Below, in pieces: positions 46,890 through 57,115 of a stretch of DNA of 64,000 nucleotides. The notes under the pieces are model-generated. The model saw only the letters and a program-made list of their open reading frames with translations. It had not been told where the DNA came from and made no database searches. Location of the stretch: contig WPIO01000078.1 of NCBI GenBank assembly GCA_009760855.2, forward strand, positions 62,001 through 126,000, read 5' to 3'. A program made the position numbers and the translations under genes. The first letter of the stretch is position 1. Every line of letters begins with the position of its first letter. The stretch comes from Cristatella mucedo (Eukaryota; Bryozoa; Phylactolaemata; Cristatellidae).

Positions 46890-47690
46890 GTGACTTTTAA
46901 TCAGACGACCATATCAGCGCCACAGTAAACTCTACCTACCTTCAGTTACATAACATTCTAAAATTCGGGCTTGTTTAGACAGGGATACCATATCTAAATT
47001 GGTCCATGCATTTGTGACATCCCCTCTTGACTTTTGTAACTCAATGCATGCTGGTCCTACCAGCCGATGCACTCAGGCGCTCACAGCTGGTGCAAAACTC
47101 TGTACCTTGGCTCGTCTGTCGTGAGCGTCGAAGTTGCCCCGTCATACCACGTCTCGCCAACCTGCACTGGCTCCCAGTCAAACAACGCATCGACTTCAAG
47201 GTTTTGTTACTCACTTTCAGGTTTCTTCGCTCTCTGGTTCCAGCCTACCTGTTAGATCTACTCCCTCACCAGGCTAAGCAGCGTATCACCCGCTTTTCGG
47301 AATCTGTTTACCTATACCTCGTACAAACCTCAAATAATTTGGAGACCGCGCCATTAGTCGCATGTTTCCAAAGCCTGGAACTCACTCCCGACTTGCGTTA
47401 CGACATCTCATGACTTGCCCACATTTAAAAAGAAACTAAAACGCATCTATTTATAAGAGCATTTATTTGGTCGCTATGGTTTGCCCTTTATGTGCTCATG
47501 CGTGCTGACAGTGCATGCTACCGCTAACCAAACATGTATACTGACCCTGTGCTTGTCACCCTCAACAATGTTATTCTTGCTGTTTATTGAGCATGCTATC
47601 ACTAACCATTCGATCGTGCTTCATTTGCAGCAAATGTAAAGTGCCAAGAAAAAGATTGAGTTCCGAGGGCGCTATATCAAATGTGTTAAT
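46890..47690 (+). mobile_element. LINE A 3' fragment
   Basis: C-terminal coding ([40 protein letters not shown]), UTR and terminal block AAAGTGCCAAGAAAAAGATT. The (ATT)n tail is lost. Confidence 0.87.
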
Positions 47691-48504
47691 GCATCAAACT
47701 TATAACGCCGAACCCGGCTGCTGGTCATGTCTGGCCACAGCTCCGCGATCTCTGGCTCCCGCCGCCCATCGCTCGTTGGTGACTCGCGGTTGCCAATTGA
47801 GGGGGACTAATACAAGTAGTCCACTCGCTTGCGCTCCAGCGGCAACATGAACGTCAGCTGCTAGCCCAACGACGGTCGGCGGCGCAATGCGATGTATTCG
47901 TGGCATCACGACCTCGCTCCGCGATGGCAGCCGAACGTCCGTGTTCAGCATTTTCAATTGGTTCGCGAGCGCTGGCGCGTCGGCTGGCTGTATGAGCACT
48001 AACGAGTTCAAGGTGCATTTACGGGCGGCCAATAAGCGGCGTCGACCTATTAGAGAAATGAAGCGCCTTGGTGACGATCCGAGCGATGCGAGTGCTTTCT
48101 TTCAGTATGCAACTTTCGCCAAGCGCTCGTTCCGTCTTAAAAGCCCGTGTAATGTCCTTTACAGTTAAGCTACGTTTAACTTGGGGCTTTGTAAAACTTG
48201 ATCTGAGTCAGTTTTCGTACAAATAAAAGCTTCGCCGCCCATAGAAAAGAGTATAGATGAATGCAACAGCTAGAAAATCGCCGCCTAGCGACTAAGGATA
48301 TTGCCATCAGCAACTATAGTCACAAAGCAGGCTATACTGACACAAAATTACTTTTTAGTTCTAATTCTTCTTTACTAGCACTTGCAGTTGAAAAAGAAAC
48401 ATTATCTTATGCTAAAATGATAGATCAGTTGCCAAATACGACTTGCAACGGGCTTAGGACCGGCGCGAAACACACGCAGGCGAGTTACAAGGCAAAGCAC
48501 TTCC
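47691..48504. other. Intergenic; small unassigned open frame at 47992-48168
   Basis: A 58-residue frame starting MSTNEFKVHLRAANKRRRPI has ordinary composition but no family I recognise. No splice or promoter evidence. The rest is unrecognised. Confidence 0.3.
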
Positions 48505-48815
48505 TGCGCCCGCGACGAACACGACTTCACTGGTGCAGAGCGAGCGCAGTGGCTTCTTCGTTGCGCGCTTGGGGATTTTTCAACGTTGGCTTTCCTCTAC
48601 TCGCATAATCGTTTTCGACCGTCTGAGTGAACCGCGGCTGACCCGTGCGATCGACCCCGGAGCGAGCCCGTCTTGCAGTTGTACGCAGAATCGGTCGCGC
48701 TTCGTCTTGGCGAACGTCATTTGAGGGCAGCGTGAATCGCGACGGCGACGAATAAAAATAACGTGCTTCAATGATAGATGCCGGATAATTTTCCTTGCGA
48801 TTTCGAGCCGAGTAA
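48505..48815 (+). repeat. Dispersed repeat, copy 1 (second at 62500)
   Basis: Shares ACTGG(T/C)GCAGAGCGAGCGCA, CTTTC(T)TCTACTCGCAT, GACCCGTGCGA, ACCCCGGAGCGAGCC, CGTACGCAGAATCGGT-like, GCGAACGTCATTTGAGGGCA and CGATTT(C)GAGCCGA with 62500-62815 in the same order. Confidence 0.85.
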
Positions 48816-49044
48816 TCGGACAGCTCTCTTTCGAAGTCGCGGTGGCTTGAAATGGCTTCTCCTATATCGAGGTATTCCAGACCTAAGCGCTACCAGGAAG
48901 GCTTGGAAAAGAGTTGGCAGAGGGAGATTTATTTCGTACTGCACGCCGTTTTATCCTTCTCCGCATTGTTGTAGGGTAGGATCATTTTATCGTACATAAT
49001 TGTCTTGCGTCTTATTGCTTCAGCGTCCTCATGATACAATATAT

Positions 49045-49175
49045 TTCATTTTAAATATAACTCATTTGTATAGCACCCTAAGAGAACTTCATCTCTATTC
49101 AGGCGCATATGCCGCGGGGCTCGAGCCCGCGACCACCGTCTGGCCGAGGTCGCGGCGAGCAACGTCCTTGCTAAA
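49045..49175 (-). mobile_element. tRNA-derived SINE
   Basis: Reverse SINE: CTCATTTGTATAGCACCCTA, AGAGAACTTCATCTCTATTC, GGGGCTCGAGCCCGCGACC (B box) and GAGGTCGCGGCGAGCA. The tail end is well kept. Confidence 0.8.
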
Positions 49176-49674
49176 TGTGACAGCGGAAAAAGAGAAAACG
49201 TCGCGATTTCCAGTCTGCTAGTGAGATTCAGTGGACGCGGCGCTGGCCGCAGAAGCAGCGCAGCGCCTAGACATCGCCATAGGCACGTCTGCTGCGGTTA
49301 CAAACTACGCTGCTGCCAAAGCCGAGCCGAGTTCTTATGTCACTTACGCCCCCGGGACGGATCCTACAACGGCTCTCACCATCCATTATTTATCTTCTGT
49401 GGCAACGCCTTTGAGGCAACTAAGCAGCAGACCGTCCAACGCTATGTTCTAACCACAAATATTTCCGGTTTCTTCTTACTCGCCAAGAAGTAAGGACGCT
49501 TTTGGTCACTCTCCAAACAGGGATTTAAGCGCTGAACAATTTCAAACCGAGTCTGTAGATGATTTTATGAATATCTTTTGACAGAGCAAATAACCAATTT
49601 AGCTTTCAGGCACTCAACTACTGGGACGGTGCATGCTTTGCACCCTGATCGAAAGTGCTGATTCAATTTCAACG
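49176..49674. other. Intergenic, no feature
   Basis: Nothing recognised. Confidence 0.4.
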
Positions 49675-49679
49675 CTTGC

Positions 49680-49785
49680 CAATATAATAATAATAACATT
49701 AATAATAATGCATTCGATAAAGTGCCCTCAGAGAACTCAAACTCTCTATAGGCGCTTTGCATTTGCTGTAAAGGGAAGTGATATA
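49680..49785 (-). mobile_element. LINE A 3' tail fragment
   Basis: AATAATAATAACATTAATAA, AAGTGCCCTCAGAGAACTCA and TAGGCGCTTTGCATTTGCTG. Confidence 0.82.
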
Positions 49786-49884
49786 TACTCAAAAGCAGTG
49801 AAACTAGCACAAGGTGATTGCTAACGGTCTAAATGACCTTAAATTCTAAGCAGCTATCCAATACACCAGATACCATCCAAAAGA

Positions 49885-49940
49885 TTTAAAGTGCCTTGAA
49901 ACAGGTCTACTTCTACTAGGGCGCTACGTAAATGAGTAGG
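49885..49940 (+). mobile_element. LINE A/SINE tail scrap
   Basis: TAAAGTGCCTTGAAACAGGT, CTAGGGCGCTACGTAAATGA. Too short to assign to LINE or SINE. Confidence 0.45.
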
Positions 49941-50094
49941 TGCTATCATTACATGATTCAGAAGCCTTGTTATGGTTCATAAACTGCTGATTGCTTCTAA
50001 ACAAGCACACAGCATCTAATCGGGCTAGTCGAGTCACAGGTCTGACAGAGACTGTGGGCAAAATCCTCAAAGCAAGGCTTTTGCATTACTCATC

Positions 50095-51105
50095 AGTATT
50101 TGTCATTCAAACCTTCGGAATCTGCTGCAGCAACTGAGAAACTGAATGCCTGCCTTGCCGACATTCGATCCTGGATATCGGAAAACTTCTTGAAACTAAA
50201 TGACGATAAAACTGAACCGCTGTTCATAGCACACCTTAAGTGTGAGGCAGGGTAAGAAGGCTTTGCTCTTCGACTAGGTGATGCGGTTGTGCGACCATCA
50301 CTATGCGCTCGAAATTTAGGTGTCGTTTTCGACAGCTGCCTCCCTTTTTAAAGCTTCATTCAGAACACTACTTCAACAGCTAGCCATCACGTCAGATCCC
50401 TATCCAAGATTAGGAGCTGTCTTCCACAGTGGCTTGCAAACACTTTCGCTTGCTCCTTAGTTTTATCTCAGCTTGATTATTGTAATTCCCTTTTGGCTAG
50501 GCTACCAAAAAAAGCAACTAGGCCACTGCAGCTAACTATGAACATAGCTGCATGGCTAGTCTTCAAGTCCCAGAGGTTCGAGCACGTGTCTCCTTTGGTA
50601 AAAGAGCTAGGGAGGATACCGGTTGAGCAACGGATACAGAGCAAAGTTCTTACGCTGACCCATAAGGCCCGCCACGGCTTGGCTCCTTCGTACCTAGCTG
50701 AACTGCTGCATCAGTTTCGCCTGTTCGTGCCCTCAGATCCTGAGTGGACAATAAATTAGCTGTCCCATTCCTCCGCTTAAAGACAGTTGGCGACAGAAGC
50801 TTTAGCTCTGCAGGTCCTAGACTGCGGAACTCGCTTCCAAATTTCTTACACAACGACAGCTACTCTCCTACTGCCGACTATGGCTCATTTTGTTCAGCGG
50901 TCCTGAGCTGCTACTTCCATGCTGACTCGGCCACGCTCCACACTTTTTCTTAGTTGCGTGAGACGAAGTCTGTTGGCTTCCGAATGCATACCGAAAGCAG
51001 CTTAGGCTGTGAGTGTGCTATACAAAAAACTCCCCGGCGTAACACCCGTATAGTCGTTATGGTTTTGCGGAGTTACAGACGGAGATACCTTACGTTACGC
51101 TACGC
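50095..51105 (+). mobile_element. LINE B 3' half
   Basis: Begins just past YADD (CATTCAAACCTTCGGAATCT) and continues through ALRLGDAVVRPS-like sequence, LPKKATRPLQLTMNIAAWLV, VEQRIQSKVLTLTHKARHGL, the terminal block and GGAGATACCTTACGTTACG. Frameshifted. Confidence 0.9.
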
Positions 51106-52289
51106 TTGTGTCGGTGCCGCTGCACTGCTTATACCCAGGCATCCCTACGGTAGAAGAAGATAGCAGAAATCAACAAATTGTGTACGTTAATTGCACGTCC
51201 GCGTGGTTAAAGTAGACCGGCTTTTTTTTCAAAACCCGCGTATGCACTGCGCCAGCGGTAGAGTTAATTCGCGGACAGCGGCAACTATCCCTACCGGCGG
51301 AACGAGTGGGCGGGCGTGGTCACGTGATCAAATCCCTGGCCTGAACTGAAGCGTACCGGATGGAGATAACCCGCAGGCGTACTGGTGGTTAGGAATTCTT
51401 AACCACTTGTTGTTTGTCTCCAGATGAAAGCTGCTCCTTTACGTCCATGCAGTGGCGTTCTTACGATATTATGCGTCCGGGACGAATGGCACAGAGGGCC
51501 CCAGTATTTGGCCCGAATTTTGGCTCCCCCCCCCGATCCAGAAACCAGGGATTTATGCCCCCATCGCCACTGTGTCCACGTACCTCTCGCTACCGGTTAG
51601 ACACTGCCAACCGCAGTAGCTCACGAGCTTTCGTCATGTAGTGCCCAACTTGGCGCTGCAGCGGTTGTGTGAGGGCATTGATACTGGCGGTGGTTCGAGA
51701 AAGGCCGCTCGCCTGGATTGGGGCCCGGTCGGCTGCCAATCAGCCTGCCTTGCGACAGCTATTCTTACGCGTGCTGCAGTCCAGTCGAGGCTACTGAAGC
51801 AGACGATGCTGGCACTGCAGCGTTCGGTGCAGCTGCGTCTGTCGCCTGCGGCATGCAGCTGAAGTAGCATCTCTGCTGTCATGTGCGTTAACCGCGGCTG
51901 AAGCTGTCATGCTGGTCAAAACCGGAAGCCTAGTCAGGACATTCTCTCGGAGCGCTGAAGCTTCGAATTGTCTGGCGTCAAATAAAGGACTCGGCTCTTT
52001 CCCGGCAGCCAATTTACCTTTTGCCTGGGTCCGGCGTTGGCTGTTACGTGAGTCGCTGGCCTTGACCTATGGTGCCCAGGCGGTGTGACGCTCAGCGACA
52101 AGCAGCCGACAACTGGCTATAACGTCTACTCGGGGCTGTGGTGACATCTGTATTGGCCTGCTGGCTGTAGTGCTGCCCAGGTCGGATAGTCGACGACCAC
52201 ACATCACCCATTCCATGTATCCCCATCCAGACTGGCCTGTCTGACAATTCTTAGCTGCCAGATAAGCAATTGCTCGAGTTAAGCTGTTT
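51106..52289. other. Intergenic, no feature
   Basis: No recognised gene or repeat. Some CAG/CTG-rich words around 51640-51870. Confidence 0.4.
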
Positions 52290-52470
52290 GCTCTGCGTAT
52301 ACTTGACTGCATAACGCACTTCCACAATTCTTAGGCAACTGCATCTAATGTGCTGCTATGGGCCATGGCACATCCTTTCCGATCTTCGTCCTGAGTTGCT
52401 CCTTCCATGCTACGTCACTTCCTCGACTTCCCTCCTGGCTCAGCTAGGCTTCCCACTAGTGTTTGTTTCA
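52290..52470 (+). mobile_element. LINE B fragment, decayed
   Basis: ACGCACTTCCACAATTCTTA, GGCACATCCTTTCCG and CTCCTGGCTCAGCTAGGCTT follow the LINE B 3' coding order at low identity. Confidence 0.6.
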
Positions 52471-53899
52471 CCAACGTTCATTCACGTGTCATTGGGGTCA
52501 AGCACTGTTGGCACGAGCAGTTCTTTCATCAATTTTTCATCAATCAGTTCGTAACGAAAGCTTATGCCTGGTTCTTATGTAATTTATGTACTTGTGCAAA
52601 AATCTCAAATTATAGTGTAGAAGCATGACGAGCCTGCTCATAGACATAGCAAAGAAACGACTTTTCGTATACGCCCTTTTGGGCCGCCTGCCAGCGGCAG
52701 CACTGTACCGTCAAGGCAGCAGTGGTAGCGAGCCTGCAGCTGAGAGCTTACATTCTGGGTTTGAAGCGCTGCTCCTGCTTACAAGCGCTCGGTTTAAAGC
52801 CTGCCTTAGCTGCTATGCGCGATGATACCTTGGCTAGGTCAGTTTTCGAAGAATGGCCGCTTCCTAGAAGTCGGGCGCTGGTCATTGTGGACGGGAGACC
52901 CAGCGCCGAGAATGGGCTGCACCTGCAGCTTCTTGGAGCTTTGTAATGCCAAGTTACCGAGTTTACACGTGAATTTATTCGACAGTGGTTGAACCGTTTA
53001 AATTATTAAAGAATGCTGAGAGACGATCGCGTAATATTTTAAATGACTTAATGCCTGTTCATGGTTACAGATTTTAATTTGTTGCCACTAGATCGCTGGA
53101 TCCGGGTCCCACTTGGAGATGCTTCCCTGCCAAGGCAACGGTGAAGCTTCTTTTAATGGCAAATCTGCATGGGTAGATTGAGGCTGCTGTACACGTCTAC
53201 GGCTTTCCCAGAAAGTTGCCATGTGATGATGAGGGCCATCTCTCTCCTGCAGTGCTATGCGTAGCGTGTGGGGACACAAGATTGACGGGCTGGCTTCGTT
53301 AAAAGTAAATGTGTTCCGGCATGTAGAGCTTGGATCTATGTATGTGCAGCATTCGATGCAGCGGGCTACACCTAGCAAGCGGACCTATCTGATTGTCTGC
53401 CAGTCTGTTTCATTTGTTTCAGCTTCTCGGGTGGTTACAGTGATAGTGCTACAGTCCTCCCCGCGCTAGAGAGCGGCCTCGGGCTACTCCTTGCGCGGTG
53501 TGGACCTTTAACTGATTTCTCCATGATAACTTCGGGTATTCCGCTGCTATCTTCGCTGTGAATATTTATGAGCTGTCCTCAGATATTCTACACAAATTAG
53601 GACCTGCTTAGCATAAGGTGCGATGTCGCCATTAGTCGATACCTACTAGCGGGCCTTCTTCGGCGGGTCAATGAGAACCTTCCTGCATCCTGCGTTCGCC
53701 CTATCAACAGCTCGGCTATCAAACCTACGACCCGCAAATTTAAAGCGCTGAATATTACTTGTTGCGGTAGTAGCCCACCCGCCGTGGCCCAGCACGTTGT
53801 GAAAACGTCGACCGGCGGCCGTTACTAAGGTCCAATTCAAATTCGAAGGGCCCGCGTCCGCCGGGCCGGATACACGCCGACGTGAATTCAAGCCACTTC
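52471..53899. other. Intergenic, possible LINE B 5' end at the right
   Basis: No recognised gene. The segment from about 53690 could be the 5' region of the LINE B element that follows, but I cannot show it. Confidence 0.35.
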
Positions 53900-56800
53900 A
53901 TTGCCGTCGCCCAGTTGTTGGACAACCTATTAAATTCCGCCTACTAATTGTCCGCTCGCTAAAAACCAAGGGGTTACTTATCCGCGAATAGGTGGTCCAG
54001 GAGAAGCTGGATACATTTCTGCTTACCGAAACCTGGATGACGCCTTGTTCCAGTAGCTGTATTTCTGAGACCCTCCATCCGGGTTCTCATTCTATCAGTC
54101 CATGCGTTCTGACAGGGTTTGTGGCGGGGTTACAATTGTTGTTCGCGAATCGTTTGGCTATAAAATGTGCAGTTTCTCGCATGGGCCATCGTTTGAATCG
54201 GTTGCAATCAGGTCTTCATCAAAGACAATGCCACTCACTGTTGTGATATACCGGCCTCCTTCTGGCTGTCTGAACTTGTTTATAGAGGAGTTTTCAGAGT
54301 TTCTCGCTAAAATATTTGTGTGTGACAGGCCGTTACTGATTGTAGGAGACTTCAATATTCATGTTGACACCCTAGCAACAGCCAGGTCCGCTCATTTCCG
54401 ACTGTCTGCAGAATTTTGGAGAAGTTTGGTCCAACACGTTAATCATACCACCCACGTCGGTGGCCATATTCTTGATCTCGTGATCACTAAGGATGTCCTC
54501 CCGACTGACCTTGTGGTGTGCCCACTGGCCCTCTCAGATCGTTTTTCGGTCTCGTTTACTGTTCCTGCTCCCTTATACGTACAAGGTAATGTCGAACTTG
54601 CCAAACGACGTAATTTACAAAGCATTGACATAGACAAGTGCTTGAAATCTGTGATGCTGGTCTTTTTGATCTGCATTCAGACTCGACCGCGATACCATCA
54701 CTGATGCAATGAACATGACACTCAGGAATGCTCAAAAGCATGCTCCCGTTCATTCTATCCGTGTTCAAAGTCGTGGAGATTCCTTTCAATTTACAAAAAA
54801 CTCCCAAAGATGCGCCGGGTTAAGCGCAGGCTTGAACGTCATTTCAAGAAATTGGGGTCTGATGTCGATCAAGTCAATTTTAAAGACTTCCGTCAAGTTT
54901 ACACCAGAAAGCTTAAAAAGGCCAGCTCTTCTTTTTTCATCCGAAAGCTGAATTCCTGCCAGTCGGACCATAAACAGATTTACAAGACAGTAAACCATTT
55001 ACTATCCAATACTGAGAGGTCTGACTCCCCATATATTAAGGACTCAGCGAAAAGTTTTTAGCCTTCTTTAGTGAAAAAATTGTGCACATTCGTGCCTCTC
55101 TTAAGCCCCCTCCGACTAAAGCAATCGCGGTTTCACAACCTGTGACCTTCCTTACAAGGTTCTCCGAGGTTTCTGCATGCGACGTGGCTACCTTAATAAG
55201 GTCTAGCAAAAAGAGCTCGTCTCCTGAAGGCCCCTTTACCTTTATCTCTGTGGTCTACACTAGCAGTCTAACTTAGCCCTGCCATTATCAAGATTTTTAA
55301 GGCTTCTCTGGGAAAAGGGTTCGTCCCCAAGTCCTTCAAATCGGCAATCGTTAGACCCATACTTAAAAAGCCTAGAGTAGACACAGAAGTCCTTGCAAAC
55401 TATTGCCCAGTTTCCCTTCTTCAATTCTTGTCAAAGATTCTTGAAAAAATTGTTGCTAAGCAGCTGGTTCAACATATTAAAAGGAATAAAATGTCAGAAA
55501 CATTTTATACATGGTTCAAGTGGCAGCACTCGACTGAAATTGCTCTTCTCCGTGTAAACAACGCCATTCTACGTGGCAACGACGACGGGAATGTCACTGC
55601 CCTAGCTCTGCTAGATCCGTCTGCTGCCTTCGACACCATTTATCACGATGTTCTGCTTGAAAGATTGAGAACAACGATCGGTCTGGCAGACGAAACACTG
55701 GCGTGGTTTAAATCGTACTTGTCTGGTCGTGTTCAATCCGTGTCGTGTGGGGGTCAGGTCTCATACCCGAGAAGGGTAACCTGTGGAGTAATAACAATAA
55801 TAATGTACTTGATAAAGCGCCCTCACAGAACTTAATCTCTTTCTAGGCACTTTACATTTGCTGCAAAGTCCCTCAAGGGTCTGTACTTGGTCCCTTGCTG
55901 TTCTCCATTTTTACACCTCTGGGAAAAGTGATTAAGGCCCATTGATTAGGATATCACTTTTATGCTGACGATGCTCAGTTGTATTTGTCATTCAAACCGT
56001 CGGAATATGCTGCAGCATCTAAGAAATTGAATGCTTGCCTTGCCGATATTCGATCTTGGATGTCAGAAAACTTCCTGAAATTAAATGACAATTAAACCGA
56101 ACTAATGCTCATAGGACACCCTAAACGTGTAGCTGGATTACAAGACTGCTCTTTTCTAACAGGTGATGCTATTGTGCGACCATCACCATATGCTCGAAAT
56201 TTGGGTGTCGTTTTCGACAGCTGCCTCAATTTTAAAAGCTTCATTCAGAAGACTGCTTCTACGGCTAGCCATCACGTCCGATCCCTATCCAAGATTAGGA
56301 GCTGTCTTCCACAGTGGCTTGCAAAAAATTTAACTAGCTCCTTAGTTCTGTCTCGGCTTGATTATTGTAATTCCGTTTTGGCAGGGCTGCCAAAGAAAGC
56401 AATTAGGTCACTGCAGCTGACTATGAATATGGCTGCAAGGCTAGTCTTCAAGTCCCAGTGGTTTGAGCATGTGTCTCCTTTGCTAAAAGAGCTAGGATGG
56501 TTGCAGGTTGAGCAACGGATACAAAGCAAAGTTCTTACGCTGACCCACAAGGCCCGCCACGGCTTGGCTCCTTCGTACCTAGCTGAACGGCTGCATCAGT
56601 TTCAGCCTGCTCGCGCCATCTAGTCCTGTGTGGACAATAAATTAGCTGTTCCATTATTCCACTTAAAGACCGTTGGCGACAGAAGCTTTAGCTCTGCTGG
56701 TCCTAGACTGTGGAACCCGCTTCCACAATTCTTAGGCAATGACAACTATTCTACTACTCTACTACTGCCAACTATGGCTAATCCTTTTCAGCGGTCCTGA

Positions 56801-57027
56801 GCTGCTACTTCTATGCTACTCACTACCTCAACTGCTCTTCTGACTCTGCTATGCTTCCCACTTTCTCTTTGTTGCGTGAGACGAAGTCTGTTGGCTACCG
56901 AATGCGTACCAAAAGCCGCTTAGGCTGTGAGTGCGCTATACAAAACTCTCCTGCTTAACACCCTCATGGCCTTTATAACTTCGTGGAGTAACAGACAGAG
57001 ATACATTACATTACATTACATAGTTAT
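53900..57027 (+). mobile_element. LINE B, longest copy: endonuclease, RT, C-terminal domain
   Basis: A CR1/L2-type non-LTR element. The endonuclease begins with VRSLKTKGLL and LDTFLLTETWMT (about 53945-54040), then VVIYRPPSG, LLIVGDFNIHVD and GGHILDLVIT. The usual SDH motif reads SDRFSV, so the catalytic His is replaced. The linker is at about 54810-55060 (RRVKRRLERHFKKL, NSCQSDHKQIYKTVNHLL). RT: LLRVNNAIL, ALLDPSAAFDTIYHDVL, a broken GV/PQGSVLG, and FYADDAQLYLSF near 55960. The C-terminal domain (56105-56623) precedes the terminal block and (ATTAC)n. Multiple stops, and a LINE A tail is inserted at 55790-55868. Not active. Confidence 0.93.
55790..55868 (-). mobile_element. LINE A 3' tail nested in LINE B
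   Basis: ATAACAATAATAATGTACTT and AAAGCGCCCTCACAGAACTT to TTGCTGCAAAG interrupts the codons for GVPQGS. Only about 78 bp of LINE A 3' end. Confidence 0.9.
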
Positions 57028-57029
57028 AG

Positions 57030-57115
57030 TTACACTCTACCGGCTGGCTGCAGCGCAGCCGCCGCTTCCAGCGGCCACGCTCCGCGGGAGCTGCAACGCA
57101 GCAATGGCAGAGTCA
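57030..57115 (+). repeat. Flank shared with 30236-30315
   Basis: CTACCGGCTGGCTGCAGCGC, CACGCTCCGCG, GAGCTGCAACGCAGCAATGG and CAGAGT match the sequence after the LINE B copy ending at 30235. Confidence 0.85.
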
